Source of the DNA: Frankia nepalensis
Lineage (GTDB): Bacteria > Actinomycetota > Actinomycetes > Frankiales > Frankiaceae
NCBI RefSeq assembly: GCF_016786325.1
Contig: NZ_JADWYU010000142.1
Span: 1-55,497, forward strand
Direction: 5' to 3'
Length of the DNA: 55,497 nt
Shown one piece after another: positions 17,799 through 26,676 of the stretch (its first letter is position 1; each line of letters begins with the position of its first letter). A program made the translations under genes and the position numbers. The notes under the pieces are model-generated. The model was not told the DNA's origin. It worked only from the letters and a program-made list of their open reading frames with translations, and did not search any database.

Positions 17799-19472
17799 TC
17801 AGATGCGGGCGCCTTTTTCCTGGTTGCAGCGGCGGCAGAGGAGCTGGAGGTTGCCGACGCTGGTGGCGCCGCCGAGGCTGTGCGGGATGACGTGGTCGAA
17901 CTCGAGGTACTCGGTCGCGCGGCACTGGGAGCAGGCGCCGCCGTCGCGCTGCCAGACGGCGGCCTTGACGTCGGGTGGGATCGTACGGGTGTCGCGTTGG
18001 CCGGGGGCGAGGACGAGTCGTTTGGCGACGCGCAACGTGCCGGAGAGCACGGCGGCGGCGTATTCGGGGTCGGCGAGCAGGTAGGTGCCGCTGGTGCGGG
18101 TGGTGGTGGAGATGTCGACGCCGCCGTAGCAGGGCATGACGGCGTGAACCTTGGCCCAGGGGGTCTCGGACCCGCCGGCGCCGGGAGAGATGAAACGCAG
18201 CTTCTTGCTGGAGGCGATCAGCCGGCCCTCGGTGCGCCGCGCTCCGTTGGCGAGTTGGCGGACGTGGGTGGCGGGGGCGTCGAGGTGCATGATCTCGTCG
18301 AGTTCCAGGTGGAGCATCGGGTTCTGGATCCGTGGGAGGTCGCCGTCGCGGATGCGGGTGAAAGTCAGGCCGCGTTCGAGCCGGGCGCGCATGCGGTTGA
18401 CGGCGTCGTCCTGGATGTTCAGCGCCGTCGCGGCGGTGTTGAACCCGGCGAGTTCGTGCTGCTCGATCACGCCGTCGGCGTAGGCAAACGCGACAATGCG
18501 CTCCAGGTAGCCCAGCCCCGCGCGCCGGTACATCTCGTAGGCATGGCCTTCGGGCACCCGTTGGAAGCGGAGTTCGGCCCACAGCGCGTCCAGGGCGGGC
18601 TTGGTCGCTCCTTGTTGGGTGAGTACGTCGCTGAGTCTGTGCTGCCATTGCAAAAGCGCGATATGGATGCGGGACTCGCACGCCGCGCACGGTGCCGCGC
18701 CGCGGAACATCTGCCTGCGCTTGGGCCCGCCGCATCCGCCGCAGGTGCTGTCGGTCTCACGCCAGGCGGGGATACGGTGGTCGGCCCACGCCGAGCCGTC
18801 CCACCAGCGCAGGCAGGACGGGTCGGTGGGGTCCGGGTGCCAGTCGGCGCGTGCAGCGGCCGCCGGGGTGGGCGCCCGGGCGGCGGGGACGGGCTGGACG
18901 GGGGCCGATGGCGTGGCGGGCCGGGCCGCTGGGGGACGTGGCTGGCTCGGCGCGGGCTCGGGCGCGGGGGCGTCATCGTCGACCTGGATGCCGTAGTTCC
19001 TGGCCAGGCCGGCGAGGCCGCTGTCCCAGCCCTGCCCGACGGCGCGGAACTTCCAGCCGTCACCACGGCGGTAAAGCTCACCGAAGACCATGGTGGTCAC
19101 CGGCTGCGCGCCGTTGGGAGTGAAGCAGGCCAGCGGGCGGCCCGACTCCTCCAGCAGGTTGACCCGCAGGTCGGAAACGTCCAGGAAGGTTCCGGCGTCG
19201 ACGGAGCCCGCGAGCACGATCACGTCGATGGCGGGCTCGACGGTCGCCAGCGCGGCCGCGAACGAACCGGCGCTGATCCGTACCGCGCCGGACGGGTGAA
19301 CGGGCTGGTTGAAGAACACGAGGTCCGCGTCGGACCGGACCTGACCGGACGCGGTCAGCAGCACGGCGCACACATCGACATCCGGGCCGCCGCGCACGTC
19401 CAGTGACAACCGCACGGTCCGGGTCGGGACCTGCAGGTTCGCGCCGGCTGTCAGGGCCAGGGCGGCAGCCAT
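17799..19472 (-). CDS. TerD-DUF2510-TerB-like-PH-like-HNH multidomain protein
   Basis: An ATG at 19472 with GGGGGAAG upstream gives 557 residues. Residues 1-165 are a TerD domain (VFFNQPVHPSGAVRISAG, DVSDLRVNLLEES, VFGELYRRGDGWKFRAVGQG). Residues 209-237 are DUF2510 (WHPDPTDPSCLRWWDGSAWA). A zinc ribbon follows (C244, C247, C262, C265), then a helical TerB-like unit (FAYADGVIEQHELAGFNTA) at about 275-380. A bacterial PH-like segment lies at about 405-485. An HNH nuclease follows at 498-557 with C514/C517, DH at 526-527, N541 and C546/C549. The gene stands alone with its own leader. The domain set suggests a stress- or phage-responsive nuclease; function is inferred. Confidence 0.75.
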   Translation of the reverse strand: MAAALALTAGANLQVPTRTVRLSLDVRGGPDVDVCAVLLTASGQVRSDADLVFFNQPVHPSGAVRISAGSFAAALATVEPAIDVIVLAGSVDAGTFLDVSDLRVNLLEESGRPLACFTPNGAQPVTTMVFGELYRRGDGWKFRAVGQGWDSGLAGLARNYGIQVDDDAPAPEPAPSQPRPPAARPATPSAPVQPVPAARAPTPAAAARADWHPDPTDPSCLRWWDGSAWADHRIPAWRETDSTCGGCGGPKRRQMFRGAAPCAACESRIHIALLQWQHRLSDVLTQQGATKPALDALWAELRFQRVPEGHAYEMYRRAGLGYLERIVAFAYADGVIEQHELAGFNTAATALNIQDDAVNRMRARLERGLTFTRIRDGDLPRIQNPMLHLELDEIMHLDAPATHVRQLANGARRTEGRLIASSKKLRFISPGAGGSETPWAKVHAVMPCYGGVDISTTTRTSGTYLLADPEYAAAVLSGTLRVAKRLVLAPGQRDTRTIPPDVKAAVWQRDGGACSQCRATEYLEFDHVIPHSLGGATSVGNLQLLCRRCNQEKGARI

Positions 19473-20038
19473 CGAAACTTCCCCCGTTTCGTGATAGCCC
19501 TGCGTCCGCAGGGAGCGTGGTGCAGACGGGCAGTATGCATCGTCATCTGCGTTCAGGAGAAGACCCATCGTGCGCCCGCGAACAACAGCTCACGCCCGTT
19601 GTGGAAACTTGTCGGCCGATAGTGACTGGTGCAGGTCGCGGGGGTTATCGGGCTTGAGCCCCCCGATACTCCGGCGTGTGCGGCATTTGGGTGAATCGTT
19701 CCGATTGTGGAGGCGTGTTGGCGGCGGCGACGTGGCTTCAGATCCTTGCCTGTTGAGGCCTTCAGGATGCCCGATTGTTCTGGGATCGTGGATTGTGTGA
19801 CGTCGACGGTGGGGGCGTCCATCGCCTTGATCGCCTTGATCGCCTTGGCGGGCGTGGTGCCGCGGCGTTGGCGGGTGGCGGTGCTCGGGCTGGTTGGCGG
19901 GTAGGGGCGGTGGCCGTCGTGCTCGTCGCGTTGCACTGGCACGAGCGCCGTCAGCTACGCCGAGTTGTCGGTACCAGGGCGGCCAGCGGCTAGGGCCTGT
20001 GTCGAAAGTGGATCTTGGGTGCGAGATGATCTTTATTC
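19473..20038. other. Intergenic region between the TerD/HNH gene and the IS5 element
   Basis: No gene is firmly supported. A possible small membrane peptide on the plus strand starts at a GTG near 19797 (VTSTVGASIALIALIALAG), but it has no family support. The left part of the IS5-type element probably begins near 19994, where sequence upstream of the transposase start reads GGGCCTGTGTCGAAAGTGG. Confidence 0.35.
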
Positions 20039-20824
20039 GTGGCGCGTGGAGATCTGACGGACGAGCAATGGGCCGTGCTGGAGCTGCTGTTACCGAAGGG
20101 CAAGAAGCCCGGCTGGCCACCGATATGGACCCGGCGGCAGCTGATCGACGGCATACGGTTACGGGTTCGTACCGGCATCCCGTGGCGGGACATGTCCGCC
20201 GAGTACGGGCCGTGGGGCCGGGCGTATGACCTGTTCCGCCGCTGGCAGCGCAACGGCACCTGGCAGCGCATCTTCACCGAACTCCAGGCCAGGGCCGATG
20301 CCAAGGACCTGATCACCTGGGACCTCAACGTCGACTCCACCGTCTGCCGGGCCCACCAGCACGCCGCCGGAGCGAGGAAAAGGGGGACCTGCAGAAGGAG
20401 CCGCCCGGCGGTGTCGCCGTCGAGCCCGACGACCACGGCCTCGGGCGCTCACGCGGCGGCCTGACCACCAAGCTGCACCTCGCCGTCGAGCAGGGGCAAA
20501 AGCCCATGTCCATCGTGATCACCGCCGGGCAGCGCGGGGACTCCCCGCAGTTCGAGGTTGTCCTGGGCGGCATCAGGGTGCCCCGGCTGGGGTCCGGCAG
20601 ACCGCGCACCCGGCCGAGGAGGGTGCGAGCCGATAAGGCGTACGCCTCCCGGAAGAACCGCGCCTACCTGCGCAGACGTGGCATCGCTGCACCATCCCGG
20701 ACAAGGCCGACCAGGCCCGCAACCGAAGGAAACGCGGCTCCCGCGGCGGCCGTCCGCCGAAGTTCGACCCGGAGGACTACAAGGCTCGGCACGCGGTCGA
20801 GTGCGGCATCAATCGCCTCAAAAG
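20039..20824 (+). pseudogene. IS5-family transposase, 5' part, interrupted by IS110
   Basis: The frame begins VARGDLTDEQWAVLELLLPK and includes IPWRDMSAEYGPWGRAYDLF and ITWDLNVDSTVCRAHQHAAG, typical of IS5-type transposases. It shifts -1 at the run AAAAGGGGG (20378-20386), after which DLQKEPPGGVAVEP and LTTKLHLAVEQGQ follow, a likely programmed frameshift. A second shift near 20688 is decay, before DKADQARNRRKRGSRGGRPP. The coding text stops at codon AAA/AG (20824), where IS110 is inserted, and resumes at 22729. Confidence 0.75.
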
Positions 20825-20939
20825 TTCCCCTGGCCTTCGGGCACGCCGCCCCGGTGTGAAAGCTCCGCCTGGCTCTTGCGGGCGCGCCCGGAGCAGCCTG
20901 GCAGGGTGCGGGTCGACCGCCCGTCCAACGCCGTCCGTT

Positions 20940-21075
20940 CCTTGGCCTTCGTAGCCGTTCAAAAGTTTGGCGAGGGATCTTGACCTTGCGGGTCGCCCGC
21001 TGTGCCTCGAGCACGCCAGTCAGAGTGTTGATCCTGTGTCGGTCCCCGGGCGGTCGCTACCTGTAGGTATCGATC
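20940..21075 (+). ncRNA. Candidate IS110 bridge RNA
   Basis: In the leader of the IS110 transposase, TCAAAAG at 20959-20965 equals the target's left side including core (20818-20824). GTGCCT at 21002-21007 is the reverse complement of core plus right target (22727-22732). Between them lies a GCGGG/CCCGC hairpin (20988-21000). Further on, CCAGTCAG at 21016-21023 equals the element's right end plus core (22721-22728). This is the layout of target-binding and donor-binding loops known for IS110 bridge RNAs. No right-donor guide was found, and the RNA ends are estimates. Confidence 0.5.
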
Positions 21076-21085
21076 GGTTGGGGAT

Positions 21086-22543
21086 GTGGTGGGCGGTTCG
21101 GTCGAGGTCGTCGTGGACGACGCCGAGCAGATCCTGGAGCGTGTCGCGGCGATCGACGTCGCGAAGGCGTCCGGGAAGGTGTGCGTGCGGGTCCCGCACG
21201 ACACGAAGGAAGGCAGGCGGGTCACCCGCGTCTTCGACGTCGTCGCGACGGTCCCGGCGGTGGAGGGGCTGGCGGACCACCTCGTCTGCCAGGGCATCGA
21301 GCGGGTGGTTCTCGAGAGCACCTCGGACTACTGGCGGGTCTTCTACTACCTGCTCGAGGAGCGGGGCCTTGAGGTGTGGCTGGTCAACGCCCGCGATGTG
21401 AAGAACGTCCCCGGAAGACCCAAAACGGACAAGCTGGACGCCGTGTGGCTGGCGAAGCTGAACGAGCGCTCGATGCTGCGCCGGTCGTTCGTGCCGCCGG
21501 TGGACATCCGCCGGATGCGGGACGTGACCCGGATGCGGGTCGACCTCGTCGCGGACCGCACGCGGGCCAAGCAACGTGGCGAGAAGGTGCTCGAAGGGGC
21601 GCTGATCAAGCTCTCGTCGGTGGTCTCGGACCTCTTCGGGGTAGCGGGTCGGCGGATCCTCGACGCGCTGGTGGCCGGGGAACGCGACCCGCGCCGGCTC
21701 GCGGCGCTCGGCACCGGCCTGAAGGCCTCACCGGAAGCGCTGACCGCGGCGCTGACCGGCCGGTTCAGCGACCACGACGCCTTCCTGCTGAAGATCTACC
21801 TGGATCAGGTCGACGCACTCGACCAGCAGATCGCCACACTGTCCGCGCGGGTCGAACAGATGACCGCGGCGATGCTCCTGCCCGCCCGCCAGTCCGGCAC
21901 TGTCGAACCCGCCGGGGCCACCGTGGTGGACGGGGTGCCCGGAACGGTCTCGACCGTCACCGGTGAGATCATCCCACCCGCCGCCGATGCTCCCGCCGAC
22001 GCCACGCCCCCACCCACCGACCGGCCACCGGTGCCACGGACAGTCGCGGATCTCGTCGACCTGCTCGACCAGGTCCCCGGGATCGGCAGGGACTCCGCGC
22101 AGCTGATCCTCGCGGAGATCGGGATGGACATGAGCCCGTTCCCAACCTCGGGGCACCTGGCGTCGTGGGCGAAGCTGACCTCACGCACGATCCAGACCGG
22201 AGCATCCCTGCGGATGGGCCGGACCGGACGCGGCAACCGCTATGTGCGCCGCACGCTTGGCACGGCCGCGGTCTCCGCCGGGCGCACCAACACCTTCCTC
22301 GGAGTACGCCACCGACGACTACGCGCCCGCCGCGGCGGGCTGAAGGCCCTCGTCGCCACCAGCCGCGCCATCCTGGAGATCATCTGGCGGATGGTGCACG
22401 ACCAGGTGCCATTCCGGGAGCTCGGCGCTGACCACCACACCCGCCAGCCGGACCCGGAACGGCGCAAACACGCGCTGGTACGGCAGATGAAAAACCTCGG
22501 GGTCTCGCCCGAGGAGGCCGCCTCGATGCTCGCCGCGGCCTGA
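21086..22543 (+). CDS. IS110-family DEDD transposase
   Basis: The 485-residue protein has the RuvC-like DEDD domain at its N-terminus (LERVAAIDVAKASGKV with the first Asp, VVLESTSDYWRVFYYLLEE with the Glu, KTDKLDAVWLAKL with the paired Asp). The C-terminal transposase_20 domain is present (LDQVPGIGRDSAQLILAEIG, LASWAKLTSR, RRTLGTAAVSAGRTN). A Pro/Ala-rich insert at about residues 285-330 makes it longer than typical 330-420 residue relatives. The GTG at 21086 is chosen from the track of the domain; no strong ribosome binding site is seen. Frame intact, so the element could be active. Confidence 0.85.
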   Translation: MVGGSVEVVVDDAEQILERVAAIDVAKASGKVCVRVPHDTKEGRRVTRVFDVVATVPAVEGLADHLVCQGIERVVLESTSDYWRVFYYLLEERGLEVWLVNARDVKNVPGRPKTDKLDAVWLAKLNERSMLRRSFVPPVDIRRMRDVTRMRVDLVADRTRAKQRGEKVLEGALIKLSSVVSDLFGVAGRRILDALVAGERDPRRLAALGTGLKASPEALTAALTGRFSDHDAFLLKIYLDQVDALDQQIATLSARVEQMTAAMLLPARQSGTVEPAGATVVDGVPGTVSTVTGEIIPPAADAPADATPPPTDRPPVPRTVADLVDLLDQVPGIGRDSAQLILAEIGMDMSPFPTSGHLASWAKLTSRTIQTGASLRMGRTGRGNRYVRRTLGTAAVSAGRTNTFLGVRHRRLRARRGGLKALVATSRAILEIIWRMVHDQVPFRELGADHHTRQPDPERRKHALVRQMKNLGVSPEEAASMLAAA

Positions 22544-22728
22544 GCCCCCGACCCCGCGGCCTGACGGCCGCGCACCGGGGGCCGCGCAAACCTCGACACG
22601 CACCCGTACCACTCGCCCTGACAGAAGGCACGCCGACAGCCACCCAAACCGCCGCCTTCCCACGCATCAGCGGCCAAGTGCCCTGATGCGCGCGAGCCTG
22701 CCCAGGTCACCTTGGGGTTTCCAGTCAG

Positions 22729-22816
22729 GCACCGTGCCGTGGCCACGAGGTACGACAAGCTAGCGGTCCGCTACGAGGCAACCGTACTGGTAGCGGCCAT
22801 CAACGAGTGGCTGTGA
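22729..22816 (+). pseudogene. IS5-family transposase, 3' end beyond IS110
   Basis: The sequence HRAVATRYDKLAVRYEAT followed by VLVAAINEWL and a stop at 22814-22816 is the missing C-terminus of the IS5 transposase that ends at 20824. It proves that IS110 landed in a once-continuous gene. Confidence 0.8.
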
Positions 22817-22927
22817 CCAGCACATCTGACGCCATCCCTCTCCGAGGCGGCCAGCAGCTGATGAACCGCTCGCCCAAGCCTGAGCGCTACGGCGTCTGAC
22901 GGGGGATACCTGTCAACGGCGGTGATG

Positions 22928-23293
22928 TCAGGAAGACGTGAGGCAGAAGGGGTGGCCAGCCGGATCCAGGAGTACCCGCCAGCGTCCGTCGCCGGGCTGA
23001 TGGTCCGGTTTGGCCGCGCCGAGTTCCAGAGCCAGCTCTTCCATCGCATCGAGGTCGTCAGCGCGGAAATCCAGGTGGAACTGTTGTGGCACGTCCTGAC
23101 CCGGCCACTGCGGAGCCCGGTATCCGTCAACCCTCTGGAATCCCAGATCACAGCCGGAGTCGTCCGTCAGAGCGACGAACTCGTCCGTACTGAAGAGTTC
23201 GCGCATCCCGGTCAGCGCACCGTAGAAGCCCGCCAGCGTCTGCGGGTCGGCACAGTCCAGAGTCACCCCTCGCAGTACAGCGCCTGGCACCAT
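22928..23293 (-). CDS. VOC (glyoxalase/bleomycin resistance-like) family protein
   Basis: This 121-residue single-domain protein starts MVPGAVLRGVTLDCADPQT with AAGGAG upstream, continues LAGFYGALTGMRELFSTDEF, QQFHLDFRADDLDAMEELAL, and ends LLDPAGHPFCL. This is the VOC half-barrel pattern with the HLDF metal/ligand position and final HPFCL. Small VOC proteins bind or modify hydrophobic small molecules; the substrate is unknown. It lies between two IS elements. Confidence 0.75.
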   Translation of the reverse strand: MVPGAVLRGVTLDCADPQTLAGFYGALTGMRELFSTDEFVALTDDSGCDLGFQRVDGYRAPQWPGQDVPQQFHLDFRADDLDAMEELALELGAAKPDHQPGDGRWRVLLDPAGHPFCLTSS

Positions 23294-23698
23294 CCGCTCC
23301 TTCGCGTCCGCCCGTCTGCCTCCGTGAGCCGCCGCTGCGCGCGATCACCGGCCACAGCCACACCGTACTCGCCACATCCACCGCTGAAGTAGCGGTTTAC
23401 CCCTGCCTCAGAGCAACGGGTGGCTGTGACCGGCGCTTTCGATACACGCCCTAGAACCGGCGCGGGACTGTTTCAAGATCGGCTCTGGCTCGAATTCGGT
23501 GGTGACCGCCTGTTAGCAGGCGCAGTCGACGCGGCAGGCGGCGAACACGACTGAACCAGATGCCTGGTGATCGTTTCCGAGTCCCTCGACCGCCACGGCG
23601 ACATCTCCAAACGAGCCGATATGCGACATACTCGGCACGCACGGGGCCGCGGTGTGCGGTGACTCCGCGTTACCACCGAATTTGAGCCAGAGCCTCAA
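23294..23698. other. Non-coding stretch between VOC gene and IS256
   Basis: No gene or RNA is supported here. The 14-base string TAGAACCGGCGCGG near 23450 recurs near 25111, just beyond the IS256 element, which hints at a local duplication or a mobile-element scar. Confidence 0.35.
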
Positions 23699-25079
23699 GA
23701 TCGGTGTTTCCGGCCCGACACGCCGGGCCTAGGGTCCGGCGGGATGGGCACTGTGAGTGATGACATCGGGTGATATGACCCCTCGCAAACAAGATCGCGA
23801 TCCGGGGCGGCAGCTGTCGCCGGAGCAGGCCGCCGCGGCCGCGATGGTCGCGGACGCGAAGGCGCGGGGCCTGGCGCTGACGGGGCCGGACGGCCTTTTG
23901 AAGCTGTTCACGAGGTCCGTGCTCGAGGCGGCTTTGGCCGAGGAGATGACCGAGCACCTCGGCCACGAGAAGAACCGCGCACCGGCTGAGAGGGAATCGG
24001 CCAACGTCCGGAACGGCAGTCGGGAGAAGACAGTCGTCTCCGAGGCTGCGGGTGAGGTTCGGATCGCGGTCCCGCGCGACCGTGAGGGCACGTTCGAGCC
24101 GCGGATCGTGAAGAAGCGTCAGCGCCGCCTGACGGGCGTCGACGAGATCGTGCTCTCCCTGTATGCAAAGGGGCTGACGACCGGGGAGATCTCGGCGCAT
24201 TTCGACGAGATCTACGGGGCGTCGGTGTCGAAGGAGACCATATCCAGGATCACCGACACCGTTCTCGCGGAGATGAACGAATGGGCGTCCCGCCCGCTCG
24301 ACCGCGTCTACGTCGCGATCTTCATCGACGCGGTCGTCGTGAAGATCCGCGACGGGCAGGTCGGCAACCGGCCCGTCTACGCCGCCATCGGGGTCACCGT
24401 CGACGACCACAAGGACGTCCTGGGCCTGTGGGCGGGCACCGGCGGCGAGGGCGCGAAGTTCTGGATGGCGGTGCTCACCGACCTGCGCAACCGCGGCGTC
24501 GCCGACGTGTTCTTCCTCGTCTGCGACGGGCTGAAGGGACTGCCCGAGGTCGTCGAGAACGTCTGGCCGGCCACCACCGTCCAGACCTGCATCATTCATC
24601 TGATCCGGAACACGTTCCGGTTGACGTCCCGAGCCGACCACGACGCCGTCAAACGCGATCTGCGGCCCATCTACACGGCCCCGACCCCGGAAGCGGCCGC
24701 CGTCGCGCTCGACGAGTTCGAGGAAACCTGGGGAAAGAAGTACCGCGCCGTTATCCGGCTGTGGCGGAACGCCTGGGAGGAGTTCATCCCGTTCCTCGAC
24801 TACGACGTGGAAATACGTCGGGTGCTGTGCTCGACGAACGCGATCGAGTCGCTGAACGCCCGCTACCGCCGCGCGGTCCGCGCCCGCGGGCATTTCCCGT
24901 CCGACCAGGCCGCACTCAAGTGCCTGTACCTTGTGACCCGCAGCCTGGACCCGACCGGGACCGGCCGCGCCCGGTGGGCAGTCCGCTGGAAGCCCGTGAT
25001 CGACGCTATGGCGATCACCTTCCGTGACCGCTGGCCGTCCGCCGAGACCTACTGATCAAACCTGCCGGAAACACCGATC
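23699..25079 (+). mobile_element. Complete IS256-type (mutator) insertion sequence
   Basis: The perfect 15-base inverted ends GATCGGTGTTTCCGG (23699-23713) and its complement (25065-25079) bracket a single transposase gene. A second partial copy at 37370-37836 shares sequence 13 bases beyond the right repeat, to 25092, so the true right end may lie a little further out. I see no clear target duplication. Confidence 0.75.
23757..25055 (+). CDS. IS256-family mutator transposase
   Basis: This 432-residue protein (or 426 from the ATG at 23775) shows the mutator pattern: an N-terminal helical region, VFRNG-like NGSREKTVV, IAVPRDREGTFEPRIVKK, GLTTGEISAHFDEIYG, the first catalytic Asp in VAIFIDAVVVKIRDGQV, the second in FFLVCDGLKGLPEVVENVW, CIIHLIRN, and the Glu in [20 protein letters not shown]. 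Frame complete and probably functional. Confidence 0.85.
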   Translation: MMTSGDMTPRKQDRDPGRQLSPEQAAAAAMVADAKARGLALTGPDGLLKLFTRSVLEAALAEEMTEHLGHEKNRAPAERESANVRNGSREKTVVSEAAGEVRIAVPRDREGTFEPRIVKKRQRRLTGVDEIVLSLYAKGLTTGEISAHFDEIYGASVSKETISRITDTVLAEMNEWASRPLDRVYVAIFIDAVVVKIRDGQVGNRPVYAAIGVTVDDHKDVLGLWAGTGGEGAKFWMAVLTDLRNRGVADVFFLVCDGLKGLPEVVENVWPATTVQTCIIHLIRNTFRLTSRADHDAVKRDLRPIYTAPTPEAAAVALDEFEETWGKKYRAVIRLWRNAWEEFIPFLDYDVEIRRVLCSTNAIESLNARYRRAVRARGHFPSDQAALKCLYLVTRSLDPTGTGRARWAVRWKPVIDAMAITFRDRWPSAETY

Positions 25080-25225
25080 ACGGAACACTCCCGATCTTCA
25101 GTGCCCTCCTAGAACCGGCGCGGCAGGGGCATCGTCCGGCGCGCGCTGTGTCCGCCCTCGTTCCCGCCGGAGCGAACGCGGTTCTTCTTCTGGAAGTTCT
25201 GATGGTCTTGGGACGACCGCGATGG

Positions 25226-25912
25226 TCAGTGATCGCGGCTGGTGAGGGTTGGCGTGGTCGCGGCGTCGGTCGTCGTGGCCGCCTGGGCGAGCAGGGTCTG
25301 GGTTTGTTCGAGGCGGGCGGTGGCGGTCTCGAGCCAGGCGGCGGCCAGGTCGCGCTCGGTGGGGCGGAGTTGGTCAGTGTGGGCGAGGTGGGCGCGGGCG
25401 TCGCTGATCACGGCACCGGCTGCGTCGAGTTCGGTGGTGATCTGCGCCAACGGGTGCGGTGTGTCGCCTGGCGCGGCCGGTGGCCTGGCTGGCGCTGGCC
25501 GGTCCACAGGTCGGTGGGGGTGCTGCCTGGCATCGAGGCCGGCGAGCGGCGTGCAGGTGGTCTGACCGGTGGGGGTGTCGGGGGAGTCTGCGAGGAGGAC
25601 GTGGAGAAGGTGGCCCTCGGGCCAGCCGAGGGCGTGGGAGAGGGCGGCGAGGGTGCTGTCGCGGACGCGCCGGGTGCCGATGCCGCGTTGCAGGACGCGG
25701 ATCGTCGCGACCGAGACGCGCGACAGGTCGGCGAGGCGCTGCTGGGTGAAGCGGCAATCGGCCAGCCGGGTGTTGAGCGCGGTGGCGACCGCCGCCCAGT
25801 CCTCCGCGGCGCCGCCCGAGGGCGCGGCTTCGGTGGTCGGCGCGCGGTGTATTTCGGTGGCCGGGGACGCCGCAGTCGCACGAGTCGCGCTGGCAGCCGT
25901 CGTCGGAGTCAT
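25226..25912 (-). CDS. XRE-like helix-turn-helix regulator (copy 1)
   Basis: The 228-residue protein has an HTH at about residues 36-100 (WAAVATALNTRLADCRFTQQ, RLADLSRVSVATIRVLQRG, LAALSHALGWPEGHLL) and a C-terminal helical domain (RPTERDLAAAWLETATARLE). It has a close paralog at 32213-32914 with the same layout. The ATG at 25912 overlaps the stop of an upstream remnant as ATGA. Likely a DNA-binding regulator of the mobile module; target unknown. Confidence 0.7.
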   Translation of the reverse strand: MTPTTAASATRATAASPATEIHRAPTTEAAPSGGAAEDWAAVATALNTRLADCRFTQQRLADLSRVSVATIRVLQRGIGTRRVRDSTLAALSHALGWPEGHLLHVLLADSPDTPTGQTTCTPLAGLDARQHPHRPVDRPAPARPPAAPGDTPHPLAQITTELDAAGAVISDARAHLAHTDQLRPTERDLAAAWLETATARLEQTQTLLAQAATTTDAATTPTLTSRDH

Positions 25913-26020
25913 CGCGTCACCGCCGTGGGCCGGGTGCCGTGGGGGCGGAGGTCCTCTGGCCAGGCGGGGAGACGCTGAAGCTGAGTGAGTTCCCAGATGA
26001 CGCGGTCCCGGCCAGGTAGC
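25909..26020 (-). pseudogene. 3' remnant of the gene that precedes the XRE regulator
   Basis: The minus strand reads RDRVIWELTQLQRLPAWPED and LRPHGTRPTAVTR to a stop overlapping the XRE start as ATGA. This is the tail of the 204-residue protein at 32911-33525 (HRVVWELTHQRHLPAWPEDL). Sequence upstream of about 26020 is unrelated. The module was duplicated and then truncated here. Confidence 0.6.
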
Positions 26021-26082
26021 TGCGCGCCTGCGGCATCGGACAGGGGACGGTGACCGCGGGCCGAGCGCCGCCAGAACTCTTC

Positions 26083-26625
26083 TCAGGCTGTCCGGTCGAT
26101 CCTTCCGAGCGTGCATTCGACGCCGCCGACGATGTTGTCGCGGGACCAGCCGATTTGCGGTTTGTCGGCTACGGCGCCGGGTTGGAGTAGTCCGGTTCGC
26201 GTGGAGGATATGCCGGTGACGGCCCTGTCCCGGTTGCTGGTGAAGGTGACTTCGATGGTGTAGCTCTGAGCGGTCTGGGTGGTGTTGGTGACGGCGACGG
26301 CGGTGGGGAGGCCGGACTCGTAGTCGACGGCGCAGGACGCGAGCCACGCCTCGGTGTCGGGAGGCGGAGTCAGGCGTGTCGCCGGGGGGCGTGTTCGGGT
26401 GGACTCCGGTTGGGGGCCGTCGGCGTCCTGGGGGCGGGGTTCGGTGATGTCGGCTGGCCAGTTGGCGGTGTTCGCCTCGGGGTCGCGCGGTGTTTCCCCG
26501 CAGCCGGCGCCGAGGAGTACCAGGAACGCGAGAGCGGCGCCGAGTCCGAGTTGCGGGACGCGGCTGGCTGGGCGGGGCTGGGGCTCACGGGGGTGGGAGT
26601 CCTTCCGGTGACGTCGGTGGACCAT
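26083..26625 (-). CDS. Secreted lipoprotein of unknown function
   Basis: The 180-residue product has a basic N-terminus, a hydrophobic signal (LGLGAALAFLVLLGAGCGE) with a lipobox LGAGC, then a Pro/Thr-rich linker. A C-terminal beta-rich domain follows (AVAVTNTTQTAQSYTIEVTF, GWSRDNIVGGVECTLGRI), resembling FxLYD-type extracellular domains. It would be anchored on the outer face of the membrane. Confidence 0.6.
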   Translation of the reverse strand: MVHRRHRKDSHPREPQPRPASRVPQLGLGAALAFLVLLGAGCGETPRDPEANTANWPADITEPRPQDADGPQPESTRTRPPATRLTPPPDTEAWLASCAVDYESGLPTAVAVTNTTQTAQSYTIEVTFTSNRDRAVTGISSTRTGLLQPGAVADKPQIGWSRDNIVGGVECTLGRIDRTA

Positions 26626-26676
26626 TGGACGGTGGTGGAGCGGTCCGGTTCCGGCCGCGGCGCCGTTCGCGGTTGG

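Larger units (their letters stand above)
20825..22728 (+). mobile_element. IS110-family insertion sequence inside the IS5 transposase
   Basis: Joining 20824 to 22729 restores the IS5 reading INRLKRHRAVATRYDKLAVR exactly, with AG present at both junctions (20823-20824 and 22727-22728). The element is therefore about 1.9 kb, without inverted repeats or longer target duplication, as expected of IS110 recombination with a two-base core. It has a 261-base left non-coding end, a DEDD transposase gene and a 183-base right end. Confidence 0.8.

Noticed and set aside
17880..19406. A 508-residue plus-strand open frame
   Set aside because: It is the antisense of the TerD/HNH gene; its Gly/Val/Ala-rich composition is an artefact of GC-rich codons and no family features are seen.
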